From contig OY969717.1 of NCBI GenBank assembly GCA_963702155.1, positions 1,178,001 to 1,242,000 on the forward strand: a stretch of DNA of 64,000 bases, read 5' to 3'. The DNA is from G963702155 sp963702155. GTDB taxonomy: Bacteria; Pseudomonadota; Alphaproteobacteria; Micavibrionales; Micavibrionaceae. The position numbers and the translations under genes were made by a program. The notes beneath the pieces were generated by a model. That model was not told where the DNA came from. It did no database searches and saw nothing but the letters and a program-made list of their open reading frames with translations. Positions 41,780 through 50,993 of this stretch are shown here, one piece after another. Positions within the stretch are counted from its first letter, which is position 1; every line of letters starts with the position of its first letter.

Positions 41780-43159
41780 ATGACATATAAATATACCAAT
41801 AAAAAACAGACTTCAAAACAAAGCTTAAACTATCAAGCTGGTTTTACTCTGCCTGAACTTGCAATTGTCATGATTATATTTGGCCTTATGATCACAACGG
41901 TAAGCCTTGGTTTGACGACATACCAGCGTGTAAAAATAAAAAACTACAATCAGGAAGTATTTGAAAAAACAGAATCCGCAATAGGAAGCTATCGTGCCAT
42001 TCAAAATGTATACCCCTGCCCTGCGGATCCAAATCTGGGACCTGATGATCCTTTATATGGCGTTGCTCAAGCTAAAAAAGTCGATGCAGATGGGAACCCC
42101 CTTATATGCAAGAGCTGGTCACGCTTTACTAATGAACCACACAATCCTGAAACCCCTAACCATCCCAGAGCCGCGGGCGTAGATAAAGATGGCAATGGTG
42201 AAGATGACATGGTCTATTACGGCGCTGTCCCGTTCCGAACGATTATAAATGGCCCTGATAACGACCCCACCACCGAAGATGATAATATGAACTGTCCTTA
42301 CTTGGATGAATGTTATAGTGGAGCACTTACAATTGATGCATGGAACAATAAACTAACCTATGCCGTATCTGAAGCGCTAGTAAATGTCGATTCATATAAT
42401 GATAGCCGAGGGGTTATAGATATTGTTGATGAATTTGGACAGAGTACACTTGTAGAAGAAAACACCGCGCATTACGTTATCCTTTCCCATGGCCCAAATG
42501 GTAAAGGCGCATTTACAAAACAAGGCGGCAAAACCAGCTGCACAAGCGGTATAGTTTTTGCTAATGAAGAAGACGAAGAGACCGCCGATAGTAACGATGA
42601 TTATCTGGACGATGATGTAAATCCCGATGAAAAATGGAATTGCAAACGCCGTAATAATACATTTTTGGCCGGCCTTCATAATGAAAATACATCTAATAGT
42701 AGTGACCGTTACAATGACGACATCATTAGGTTTGTGGTTTCAAATGCAACCTCCAACTGGACTTACTCCCCCAATCTTGGAATTGTGAGCACCAATCCTG
42801 GAAACGTCGCTATAAATGTGGATCGCCCATTAACCGAACTCCATGTTGGAGGCAACATAGAGGCAGAACAATTACACGCCCGCGCATTATGTGATGGTAT
42901 GACAGATGCAGAAAATAATTATATAGCAGACACAACTAGCTGCATGACGCCCAGCATTTTGACTGATTCAACCATCAAGTGCGGCATAAATGAAGTCATG
43001 ACAGGAATTTCTAAAGGCGCTGCAATATGCGAAGTAGCCTTTGAACCTGGGTTTTTGAAAGGTAAACAATGCCCAACCAACCAGATTGCATGCGGAATAT
43101 CCAAGAAAAATGGGGTGCTATGCCGCAACAAAAATAACCCTGTTTGTCCCGATAGCTAA
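41780..43159 (+). CDS. Large prepilin-like protein 3 (Pro at +4)
   Basis: This is a 459-residue protein with a leader cut after Gly21 (NYQAG/FTLPELAIVMIIFGLM), Glu at +5 and an unusual Pro at +4. Shared blocks are VYPCPADPNLGPDDPLYGVAQ, GAVPFRTI, WNNKLTYAVSEALVN, AHYVILSHGPNGKGAF, and a Cys-bearing C-terminus. It is acidic and Asn/Asp-rich, consistent with an exported Ca-binding or extracellular protein. It lies 33 bases after protein 2, so the three form one operon. Confidence 0.78.
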   Translation: MTYKYTNKKQTSKQSLNYQAGFTLPELAIVMIIFGLMITTVSLGLTTYQRVKIKNYNQEVFEKTESAIGSYRAIQNVYPCPADPNLGPDDPLYGVAQAKKVDADGNPLICKSWSRFTNEPHNPETPNHPRAAGVDKDGNGEDDMVYYGAVPFRTIINGPDNDPTTEDDNMNCPYLDECYSGALTIDAWNNKLTYAVSEALVNVDSYNDSRGVIDIVDEFGQSTLVEENTAHYVILSHGPNGKGAFTKQGGKTSCTSGIVFANEEDEETADSNDDYLDDDVNPDEKWNCKRRNNTFLAGLHNENTSNSSDRYNDDIIRFVVSNATSNWTYSPNLGIVSTNPGNVAINVDRPLTELHVGGNIEAEQLHARALCDGMTDAENNYIADTTSCMTPSILTDSTIKCGINEVMTGISKGAAICEVAFEPGFLKGKQCPTNQIACGISKKNGVLCRNKNNPVCPDS

Positions 43160-43352
43160 ACAGCAATATGAAATACGCTCCTATTCAGAACAAATAACCT
43201 AAAAAGTTACCTCGTATTTGAAATAAATCCGTACAAAAACTACGTGATCTTTAACCATTCTCACGATATACTATTAAAAGCATATCTTCAAAAACACGTA
43301 TAAATCAAAGCGTTCTCCCTTCTTTTTTAAAAAATCACCATTGGTATATAAA

Positions 43353-44081
43353 ATGTCGAATAAAATAACAAATCTAAATATTATTTCTATAGATACATGT
43401 TCACATAGATCAAAGATAAAATATGCCTGCAAAATTTCTGCGTTCGCAATATTGTCATGCATATTGTTTACCCCTGCTATAGCGCAGGATTATATACCCG
43501 CTCCCTTACCTATTGAGGAAGACAAAGATGCATATCAATACATGGAACAATCAGCAGAAACCATAGACATCATGCCTGCAAAATCGACAATTGTAGGTCA
43601 AAATATAATGATGTCCGAAAACGGCACGCATCCCGCATTAAAGCTTACCCCTGATAAATCACAAATAATCCGCCTTGACCGCCCTGCGGCAAGTGTTATC
43701 GTAGGCAACCCTAATCACGTTAGCGTATTATCTGAAAGCACTACAACACTTGTATTTGTTCCAAAAGTCCCTGGCGCAACCTTTGTCACTATATTAGATA
43801 AAAATAGCGATGTAATAATGGAGCGTCACGTGATTGTTGGAACACCAAAGGAAAAATATATGCGTATCCGCCGCTCTTGTGCGGGTGAAAAGTCCGAAGA
43901 CTGTCAAACCACGCGTGTTTTTTATTGCCCTGACACATGCCACGAAGTAGGCGTTTCACGTGGCGAAGATGGTGCACGCGGCGCAGGAAACAGCGCGCCC
44001 AATAACTCTTCTTCAGATGACAACACTTCAAATACTGAAATCACTAATAATGATGGCATAGAACAAGACGCCACCAACTGA
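43353..44081 (+). CDS. Stand-alone CpaC N-terminal-domain (pilus assembly) protein
   Basis: This is a 242-residue exported protein. A hydrophobic signal (AFAILSCILFTPAIAQ) is followed by PALKLTPDKSQIIRLDRPAASVIVGNPNHVSVLSESTTTLVFVPKVPGATFVTILD, which matches the N-terminal domain of the RcpA/CpaC secretin of tad systems. There is no secretin channel domain. A Cys-bearing patch (CAGEKSEDC, CPDTCHEVG) and a low-complexity Asn/Ser/Asp tail follow. The ATG at 43353 is chosen; a TTG 12 bases upstream is possible. It lies 193 bases after the three large prepilins and 112 before tadD, all in one direction. Confidence 0.8.
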   Translation: MSNKITNLNIISIDTCSHRSKIKYACKISAFAILSCILFTPAIAQDYIPAPLPIEEDKDAYQYMEQSAETIDIMPAKSTIVGQNIMMSENGTHPALKLTPDKSQIIRLDRPAASVIVGNPNHVSVLSESTTTLVFVPKVPGATFVTILDKNSDVIMERHVIVGTPKEKYMRIRRSCAGEKSEDCQTTRVFYCPDTCHEVGVSRGEDGARGAGNSAPNNSSSDDNTSNTEITNNDGIEQDATN

Positions 44082-44193
44082 TATTCAAAAATAATATTCC
44101 CCTTAAACTCCCTTATAATTTAGCGTATAGTTAAAAGGATTAACGATGCTAAATTCTCAAAAAAAATATGATTAAAAAAGAGACCGAAAAATT

Positions 44194-45024
44194 ATGAAAA
44201 CGCCTTTGATAAAACCAGTGCTTTTAAGGTATAAAACACCGCGCTTAATGCTGATAGCGCTTTCCGCTGCATCAATGCTTGCCGCCTGCGGAACCGCAAC
44301 AACCGCGCAAAACCAGCAGAGCAGTGACACACGCATTAATAGCGCATTAGAAAAAGCCGCGTATGGCGCAGCGGCCTCCGGTAACTCAAAACAATCCCTC
44401 GGCTATCTGGAAAAACTTTACAAACGCAATAGCGACGACCCTGTGGCCGCTTCCAATTACGCCCGCGCATTGCGTGAAGGCAATTATTTAAATCGCGCCT
44501 CTATGGTATTGGCCCCCTTTGCCAACACCCCCTCTTCACCAGCCATTGCAAAGCGTGAATATGCGGGCATTATGCTTGCAAAAGGGGAATATGATGAGGC
44601 CGAGGATTATGCCAAACAAGCTATTCTACAAGACAATGAAGATTTTAAGTCGTATCACTATCTTGGAATTGCATTGGACGCAAAAGGAATGCACCCCGAA
44701 GCCGAACGCGCCTTTCGTAAAGGGCTCGATCATTGGCAGGGTGATCCTACCAGCATCATGAACAATTTGGCGTTAAATTTAACATCGCAAAATCATCTTG
44801 ATGAGGCAATTGAGATTTTGAGAAAAGCTAAAGCTATAGATCCGAACAAAATTGAAATCGAACGGAATTTGCGTATTGTTACCGCGCTCCAGCAATCCAC
44901 GTCGGTGCCTGCGCCAAAACCAACGTCAAAGCCAAAGGCTACTGCAACTATACAACCTATTGTAAAAGCAACACCATCAGATGAGCCCGCCTCTATAACG
45001 GCGGCTCCAGATAATAATGAATAA
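44194..45024 (+). CDS. tadD: TPR lipoprotein TadD
   Basis: TadD is the tad-system pilotin-like TPR lipoprotein needed for secretin assembly. The 276-residue protein has a lipoprotein leader (lipobox LAAC-G), then TPR-type helix pairs across about residues 45-235 (for example YLEKLYKRNSDDPVAASNYARAL, YLGIALDAKGMHPEAERAFRKGL, EAIEILRKAKAIDPN) and a Pro/Lys/Thr-rich tail. It is the only plus-strand member of the tad set and faces tadC across a strong bidirectional terminator. Confidence 0.85.
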   Translation: MKTPLIKPVLLRYKTPRLMLIALSAASMLAACGTATTAQNQQSSDTRINSALEKAAYGAAASGNSKQSLGYLEKLYKRNSDDPVAASNYARALREGNYLNRASMVLAPFANTPSSPAIAKREYAGIMLAKGEYDEAEDYAKQAILQDNEDFKSYHYLGIALDAKGMHPEAERAFRKGLDHWQGDPTSIMNNLALNLTSQNHLDEAIEILRKAKAIDPNKIEIERNLRIVTALQQSTSVPAPKPTSKPKATATIQPIVKATPSDEPASITAAPDNNE

Positions 45025-45084
45025 AGAAAACGCTTTATTTTTTGTATCAGAACAAAGAGGCTCTAATTAAAAAAACATTAGAAT

Positions 45085-45118
45085 AAAAAAACCGGCTTAT
45101 TATATGCCGGTTTTTTTT
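45085..45118. terminator. Bidirectional terminator between tadD and tadC
   Basis: AAAAAACCGGC pairs with GCCGGTTTTTTTT around a 9-base loop. The symmetric A and T runs make it effective for both convergent transcripts. Confidence 0.88.
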
Positions 45119-45147
45119 ATGCTTAATACTAAATATAAGAAAAATTT

Positions 45148-46104
45148 CTAACCGCCAACACCTGCGCCGGTCGCGTTTATACCCGCTGGTCCTAAAATCA
45201 CAATAAACAAGGCGGGCAGAAAAAATACAATCATCGGGACGGTAAGTTTAGGTGGTAACGAAGCCGCCTTTTGCTCTGCGGCGGCCATCCGCATATCACG
45301 TAGCTCTTCTGACATCACGCGCATAGCCTGAGATATAGACGTACCATATTGCTCTGCTTGGATTAGTGCAGTCGAAAAATTCTTGGCCGCACCAGTACCC
45401 ACACGTCGCGAAAAATCTTGTAAAGCTTTTCGCCGATCATTAAGCATCGCCATCTCTGCACTTAAAATCCCTAACTCTTCCGCCAAAATTGGTGAATGCT
45501 CTGCTACTTCGTGTGCAACACGGTCAATCGTCTGTTCCAGACCGATACCGCCTTGCACACAAATAAGCATCATATCGAGTGAATCCGGAAATGAAAAATT
45601 AATTTCCTGCTGGCGCTTCATCGCCTTATTTTTTATCAAAATGGCAGGTAATTTATATCCAAACCCAATGGCAGCAATCATAAGAACCGCGCTAAACCCG
45701 GTTGAAAACTCTTCTTCTGCTTTGCTTAAAAACATTAATACAAAAAGAAAAAGAAAAATAGGCACTAAAAATTGTGCAATTATAAATTTAAATGGCGCGC
45801 TCGTGCTGCGTATGCCGGCTTGCAACATTTTATCTCTAATTTTCTCGCCATAATCACCCGCAAGTTTTTGAAACTTGAACATCATCGCCATAGAGTCTTT
45901 TGCAGATACAGAGCTATCATCCTGCGCCGTAATTTTATAAGATCCTTCACGGCTGGCTTCAAATAGGGCTTTTCGGCGCTTTTGAATAACGGAGTGAAAA
46001 CGTTCCTTTTTCTCATTTTTATTTAGAAAAGGAAGCGCAAATGCTGCAAAGGATATAGCCGCTGCCAAAGCAGAAACGAGGGTTATAATAAGATCATTAT
46101 CCAT
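45148..46104 (-). CDS. tadC: Tad pilus assembly membrane protein TadC
   Basis: TadC is one of two GspF-like inner-membrane platform proteins of the Flp pilus machine. The 318-residue product has an N-terminal membrane helix, a further hydrophobic pair (PFKFIIAQFLVPIFLFLFVLMFL, SAVLMIAAIGFGYKLPAILI), the family segment FPDSLDMMLICVQGGIGLEQTI, and a C-terminal helix (LTVPMIVFFLPALFIVILGPA). It lies directly after tadB with a 12-base gap. It is the last gene of the minus-strand assembly operon. Confidence 0.92.
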   Translation of the reverse strand: MDNDLIITLVSALAAAISFAAFALPFLNKNEKKERFHSVIQKRRKALFEASREGSYKITAQDDSSVSAKDSMAMMFKFQKLAGDYGEKIRDKMLQAGIRSTSAPFKFIIAQFLVPIFLFLFVLMFLSKAEEEFSTGFSAVLMIAAIGFGYKLPAILIKNKAMKRQQEINFSFPDSLDMMLICVQGGIGLEQTIDRVAHEVAEHSPILAEELGILSAEMAMLNDRRKALQDFSRRVGTGAAKNFSTALIQAEQYGTSISQAMRVMSEELRDMRMAAAEQKAASLPPKLTVPMIVFFLPALFIVILGPAGINATGAGVGG

Positions 46105-46116
46105 TTTAAAATACCT

Positions 46117-47106
46117 TTAAACTTTAAAGTTAATCATAATTTTCATGGCTAAAATGCCAAGACACATCCATATGATCGCGCCTGCAACCAACATTTTACC
46201 AAGCGAGTTTGTAAATAAAATATTGATATATTCAGGATTAATAAACCATAATCCAAAAGCAACAATATTGGGAAGCGCGCCAATAATGCTCGCCGATGCA
46301 ATCGCCTCTGAAGACAAAGCCTTAACTTTTCTTTTCAATCGAAAACGTGCCCGAATAACACCTGCCAGATTAAGTAAAACTTCTGATAAACTCGACCCCG
46401 TTTGCGCTTGAATAGATAACCCGGTTGCAAACATTTGCATTTCTGGTAATGGCATACGCCGCGTAGCCTCCGTCGCAGCTTCATGCAATGGCACACCAAT
46501 TTTTTGTTTATCATAAACAATTGACATTTCCTCTCCAACAGGGCCATCATATTCTTTACTAATCATTGAAATCGCCTCTGATACAGGCATACCAGCTTTA
46601 AGCAAACGCACAACCGCTTCAAGCGCATCAGGAAATTCTTCCAAAAACTTCTTTTGCCGGCGCTTTGCTTTCCAGCGAAGGAAAAATCGCGGTATACCAA
46701 AAAATCCAATAACCCCTGCAAGACCTACAACAACGATATTTTGCCCTGATAATTTAGCAAGAATAAGCAAAACAAACATAAACGCCAAAGACATAAGCCA
46801 AAATTGCTTGGTTGACATTTTTAAACCCGCCTGCGCAATCAGCATCGGAATAGTGGCTTTTTGTTTTTTTCCGTCTTTTACTTCATCATCTTTTGTTTCT
46901 TTAAGCTTTTTTGCTATTTCTGCCCGGCGCTTGTTTTGTAGGCTTTGCTCTTCTTTTTTTCGATCAACCGCACTAACAGTCCCCCCCTTAATAACATGCA
47001 CAAGTCGCTTTTTCTTTTTTGCTTCTTGGGCAAGCATAAATCCAACAGCTGCTGCAACAACAACAATTAAAATCAATACAATCAAAATAATTTGCAGCAC
47101 GCTCAT
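46117..47106 (-). CDS. tadB: Tad pilus assembly membrane protein TadB
   Basis: This is the partner GspF-like platform protein. It is 329 residues with an N-terminal membrane helix (LQIILIVLILIVVVAAAVGFML), a strongly basic cytoplasmic stretch, membrane segments around residue 115 and 140, the F-domain FPDALEAVVRLLKAGMPVSEAI, and a C-terminal helix pair. It is followed by tadC and preceded by tadA with 168 non-coding bases. Confidence 0.92.
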   Translation of the reverse strand: MSVLQIILIVLILIVVVAAAVGFMLAQEAKKKKRLVHVIKGGTVSAVDRKKEEQSLQNKRRAEIAKKLKETKDDEVKDGKKQKATIPMLIAQAGLKMSTKQFWLMSLAFMFVLLILAKLSGQNIVVVGLAGVIGFFGIPRFFLRWKAKRRQKKFLEEFPDALEAVVRLLKAGMPVSEAISMISKEYDGPVGEEMSIVYDKQKIGVPLHEAATEATRRMPLPEMQMFATGLSIQAQTGSSLSEVLLNLAGVIRARFRLKRKVKALSSEAIASASIIGALPNIVAFGLWFINPEYINILFTNSLGKMLVAGAIIWMCLGILAMKIMINFKV

Positions 47107-47274
47107 ACGGACACCGCTTTGCTATCAAAAATTTTAAAAACAGATACATTTGAAATATAAATCGGCGAAAACACAAAATGTTGAGAACAGCATTGCAAAA
47201 TACATATAAGTATTTGTGAAACGGAAGCGCAAAAAAATCGTGTTTGCAGGCTTTTATACTTTAAATCTATCATC

Positions 47275-48903
47275 TTAACCGTAAGCCTCTTCCATAGCAT
47301 CCAACACAAGCCCCTCAACACCATATTGCCGTGCATTATCCCAAAATTTCGGACGTAATCCGGTTGATCGCTGTTTTGTAACCAGCTTTCCATGTTCATC
47401 TTCACCTAAAATATCGAGCACGAATAAATCTTGCATGGTTACAACATCGCCCTCCATACCCGTAATTTCAGTAACATGAGTTGTTTTCCGGCTTCCATCG
47501 CGTAATCGCTGCACCTGTATAATAACATTTATTGCACCCGCAATTTGTTCTCTCACCGCTTGCTGCGGCAAACTAAGCCCGCCCATCGCAATCATATTTT
47601 CAATACGTGACAAAGATTCTCGCGGATTATTCGCGTGCACCGTGCCCATGGAACCATCATGCCCGGTATTCATCGCCTGCAGCAAATCAAAAGCTTCCGG
47701 CCCACGCACCTCACCGACAATAATGCGCTCCGGTCGCATCCTTAGGCAGTTTTTAACCAGATCACGCATCGTAACCTCACCTACGCCCTCCAAGTTTGGC
47801 GGACGTGTTTCCAATCGCACCACATGCGGCTGCTGCAACTGTAATTCACACGCATCTTCACACGTGATTACCCGCTCACCTGGTTCAATATAACGCGTAA
47901 GACAGTTAAGCATCGTTGTTTTACCTGACCCCGTACCGCCGGAAATCAAGACATTTACGCGGCACCGTCCAATTGCCATAATAAGCTTTGCGCATGAGGG
48001 CGACATCGACCCAAACCCAACCAATTTATCAAGCGTCAATTTATCTTTTGTAAACTTACGAATGGTCATACATGACCCGTCTACAGCTAAAGGCGGAATT
48101 ATAACATTCACCCGTGACCCGTCCGGCAAACGCGCATCACATATGGGTGACGCCTCATCAACCCGGCGGCCAATTGCGCCCACAATACGCTGACAAATTG
48201 TTGTCAAATGTTGATTATCTCGAAATTTTACGCTCGCTTTTTCAATTTTTCCGCCCACTTCAATATAGGTGGTATCAGGGCCGTTAATCATAATATCCGC
48301 AATATCATCGCGCTCTAAAAGCTCCTCTAAGGGGCCAAAGCCAAGCATATCATCGGCACATTCTTTGGCTACGCTCTGTAATTCAACCGGCGTCAAATCC
48401 AGGTTTCTAAATCGCGCAATTTCTTCTACGGCCGAATTTACTTCATTCCGTGCCGCTTTGGCATCCATCCGCGCAAGCGCTTTTAAGTCAATCCCGTCCC
48501 GCAAATCAAGCCATATGCGGTTACGTGCTCGTTGCAAACGCAAAGACGTAATCGAATCCTCGCTGCTTTCTGTCTCTAACTCTTCTTGTGCAATCGCATG
48601 TAATTCATCGGCAAATGGATCATCCAACGCACGTTTATCGCTATCAGTCTTTGGCTTTTGATCCTTGTCTCTACTTTCGTTTTCCTCTTTTTTATCGGCG
48701 TCCCCTTTTGAAATTTCGCCTTTGGAAACAACATCTTTTGATTGATCCGTATCGCCACCAACAACTATATTTTCTGTTTTGTCAGTTTCCAGCTGTGTAT
48801 CCGCTAAATCAACATCCCGTGATAAATCTTTCGCAACCTCTTTTATAGGTGCGGCTTTTTTCTTTGTCGATGATGGTGCATCACTATTTTTTTTACCAAA
48901 CAT
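47275..48903 (-). CDS. tadA: Tad secretion ATPase TadA/CpaF
   Basis: This hexameric ATPase powers Flp pilus polymerisation. The 542-residue protein has a charged, poorly conserved N-terminus of about 110 residues (Lys/Asp/Glu-rich), then the CpaF core: GPLEELLERDDIADIMINGPDTTYIEVGGKIE, the Walker A NVLISGGTGSGKTTMLNCLT, an Asp-box region (ERVITCEDACELQLQQPHVVRLETRPPN) and VGEVRGPEAFDLLQAMNTGHDGSMGTVHAN. It is preceded by cpaE. Confidence 0.95.
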   Translation of the reverse strand: MFGKKNSDAPSSTKKKAAPIKEVAKDLSRDVDLADTQLETDKTENIVVGGDTDQSKDVVSKGEISKGDADKKEENESRDKDQKPKTDSDKRALDDPFADELHAIAQEELETESSEDSITSLRLQRARNRIWLDLRDGIDLKALARMDAKAARNEVNSAVEEIARFRNLDLTPVELQSVAKECADDMLGFGPLEELLERDDIADIMINGPDTTYIEVGGKIEKASVKFRDNQHLTTICQRIVGAIGRRVDEASPICDARLPDGSRVNVIIPPLAVDGSCMTIRKFTKDKLTLDKLVGFGSMSPSCAKLIMAIGRCRVNVLISGGTGSGKTTMLNCLTRYIEPGERVITCEDACELQLQQPHVVRLETRPPNLEGVGEVTMRDLVKNCLRMRPERIIVGEVRGPEAFDLLQAMNTGHDGSMGTVHANNPRESLSRIENMIAMGGLSLPQQAVREQIAGAINVIIQVQRLRDGSRKTTHVTEITGMEGDVVTMQDLFVLDILGEDEHGKLVTKQRSTGLRPKFWDNARQYGVEGLVLDAMEEAYG

Positions 48904-48949
48904 AAAAATAAACCTTAAATACAGAAAAAAACCTCAAACAAAAACTGTT

Positions 48950-50197
48950 TTAAGATTTGATCTTACTAAAAAACCCGCCAAGCAAACCGCTTTTTACTTC
49001 AGAGTCATCTTTTTTGGATACCTCTGTCACTGACAATAAAGACGCAATAAAGGGGATCAAAGATGCTTTAACAATCTCTAATCCTTCGGCAATCTGGGTA
49101 ATCTTTTTACTTTCGCTCTCGGCCTTCATAAAAACTTTGGGTGCATATGGAATAATACTTGTAATATTAAGATCCATAGCTTTTTGAATATCGTTTTTAG
49201 AAACTTCTGTGGTTTTATCAAGACCGGCTTTATTGATGATAAGTTCAACCCCTTGCTCATCCCCGCCCCGTATTTCCTTTATCTCGTGGATAAGGCTACG
49301 CGCCAGCCTTAAAGATGAAAGACTTGGTGTCGAAACAACTACAATATCATGCGCGCGCGATAAAATCGCCTTTTGTACATCTGGTGTTGTATGTGACAAA
49401 TCCGCCAATATAACCGGAAATTTTGCCATAAGCGTATCAAGAATATGTTCTGCTTGAACTGCATTAATAGGGCGCTCCAACATAACATCTCCGCCACTTG
49501 CAAGAATACTAAGCTTATCCCCCGCTTTATGCAGCATACGTTTTAAACCATCTTCATCAGAGTTTTCTGCTGCGCGGCTGGCTTCCGATAATGTCGTCGC
49601 CGGCTCAAAACCAATCCCTACACTAAGTGCAGACCAACCACCCGCCGCATCCATAATAATTGTTTTCTGATCTAAAATATCAGAAACGCCCCATGCACAA
49701 GCTTGCAATATTGCGCTTGTACCAACCCCGCCTTTCGCACCGGCAAATGCGATCAAACGGCTACCTGTTGCACCCAATTTTTCAATCAAGGTTTTTGCAA
49801 TAATGTCTGCCATCATATCGGTCTTTATAGGTTTGACCAAATAATCACTAATCCCCATATCAATCAGCTTACGATAAAGCGCAACATCATTATCCGGCCC
49901 TATAATAATCGCGGCTGTACCCTCTTCACAATGCTGCGCTAAGCTGCCCAAATCATTGGTAAGAGCGTCTCCGATTGTATCAGTTTGTATAATCAGCAAA
50001 TCAGGCGAATGAACCTCTTTATAGGCCTCAATTGCGGATTTGATATCCCCTTCTTCAACGGCTAATTCAACACGTGCAAAACGCCAGTCATTATCAAGCG
50101 CACGTGCAGCATCAAGTGTATCTTGATCACGTGAGTATACTGCCACTTTTGCTGCTGGCAATAATATAGATGTTGCTCGAATGTCCGCGTCGCTCAT
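48950..50197 (-). CDS. cpaE: CpaE/TadZ pilus localisation ATPase
   Basis: TadZ/CpaE is a ParA-like protein that places the pilus machine at the cell pole. The 415-residue protein has an N-terminal receiver-like domain (residues about 13-140) and a C-terminal MinD/ParA-type domain with a deviant Walker A (FAGAKGGVGTSAILQA, Lys then Thr-Ser in place of Lys-Thr), VILADLSHTTPD and VELIINKAGLDK. The ATG at 50197 is next to cpaD with a 69-base gap. Confidence 0.9.
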   Translation of the reverse strand: MSDADIRATSILLPAAKVAVYSRDQDTLDAARALDNDWRFARVELAVEEGDIKSAIEAYKEVHSPDLLIIQTDTIGDALTNDLGSLAQHCEEGTAAIIIGPDNDVALYRKLIDMGISDYLVKPIKTDMMADIIAKTLIEKLGATGSRLIAFAGAKGGVGTSAILQACAWGVSDILDQKTIIMDAAGGWSALSVGIGFEPATTLSEASRAAENSDEDGLKRMLHKAGDKLSILASGGDVMLERPINAVQAEHILDTLMAKFPVILADLSHTTPDVQKAILSRAHDIVVVSTPSLSSLRLARSLIHEIKEIRGGDEQGVELIINKAGLDKTTEVSKNDIQKAMDLNITSIIPYAPKVFMKAESESKKITQIAEGLEIVKASLIPFIASLLSVTEVSKKDDSEVKSGLLGGFFSKIKS

Positions 50198-50266
50198 TTT
50201 TTTCTAATATTCTTTTTTTAAGCTTTATTATCTTATGGTCGTATCTTCAAAGAAATTTCTTATAAA

Positions 50267-50959
50267 TTAGTCATCCCCAGAGGCACTCTGCCCTTCCAAT
50301 GGCTCGTTTGGTGCGCCTGTTCTGTAACGATCGACTATATTACTTGCGCGGCGGCCATCGGTTGTACGCCCGCTATCAGCATTGCCAAGCAAGTCTTTCG
50401 GTCTGGATATTTGGCGCGCAATTGTTGTCTCGATCGAACATCCAAGAACATAATCAGGATCAATATCGATGTCAGTATCGTGATATCCTGCCATTTGATT
50501 TTCGCATCCTTTTGGCGCGTGTGCGGTATAGGATGTAAAAGATATAACGGCCATCGGCTCATCTTGGTCTTGTACTGGCAATATTGCACCGTTTACATTG
50601 TTAACACCGTTTTTACGAAGGCGATCCACAATACGCGCCATCTCACTTCCCGCTTGCATAGCTGTAAAACTGCGCGAAGATGGGTCGTAGGTAATTGATA
50701 AATCGACAACGCCGTCACCATAACGATCATAATGCTTCACAAGCCCCGCAATAGTATTTTCATTCATTTGCTGCAGCGGAATCATATCTGAAAACACCTC
50801 CTGCTGCACCTGTACACGGTTTTGTGTTATACGTGTTTCCTCATAAAGCGTACACGAAGAAAGCGCAATAACCGCACCCCCAATCATAATTAAGCTCCCG
50901 AGCTTGAATAGCTTATCTGATCGCAACATAAAATCTACTGTAAGTGTTTTTGTGTTCAT
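50267..50959 (-). CDS. cpaD: CpaD-family pilus assembly lipoprotein
   Basis: CpaD is a tad lipoprotein thought to act with the CpaC secretin. The 230-residue protein has a lipoprotein leader (lipobox ALSSC). The mature part includes HYDRYGDGVVDLSITYDP and the conserved QMAGYHDTDIDIDPDYVLGCSIETTIARQISRPKDLL. The ATG at 50959 has GAAAGA upstream, and a longer TTG-type start would run into cpaC. It follows cpaC by 34 bases. Confidence 0.88.
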   Translation of the reverse strand: MNTKTLTVDFMLRSDKLFKLGSLIMIGGAVIALSSCTLYEETRITQNRVQVQQEVFSDMIPLQQMNENTIAGLVKHYDRYGDGVVDLSITYDPSSRSFTAMQAGSEMARIVDRLRKNGVNNVNGAILPVQDQDEPMAVISFTSYTAHAPKGCENQMAGYHDTDIDIDPDYVLGCSIETTIARQISRPKDLLGNADSGRTTDGRRASNIVDRYRTGAPNEPLEGQSASGDD

Positions 50960-50993
50960 TATTATAATCTTTCTTTTTTCCAAGCTAATCGCT

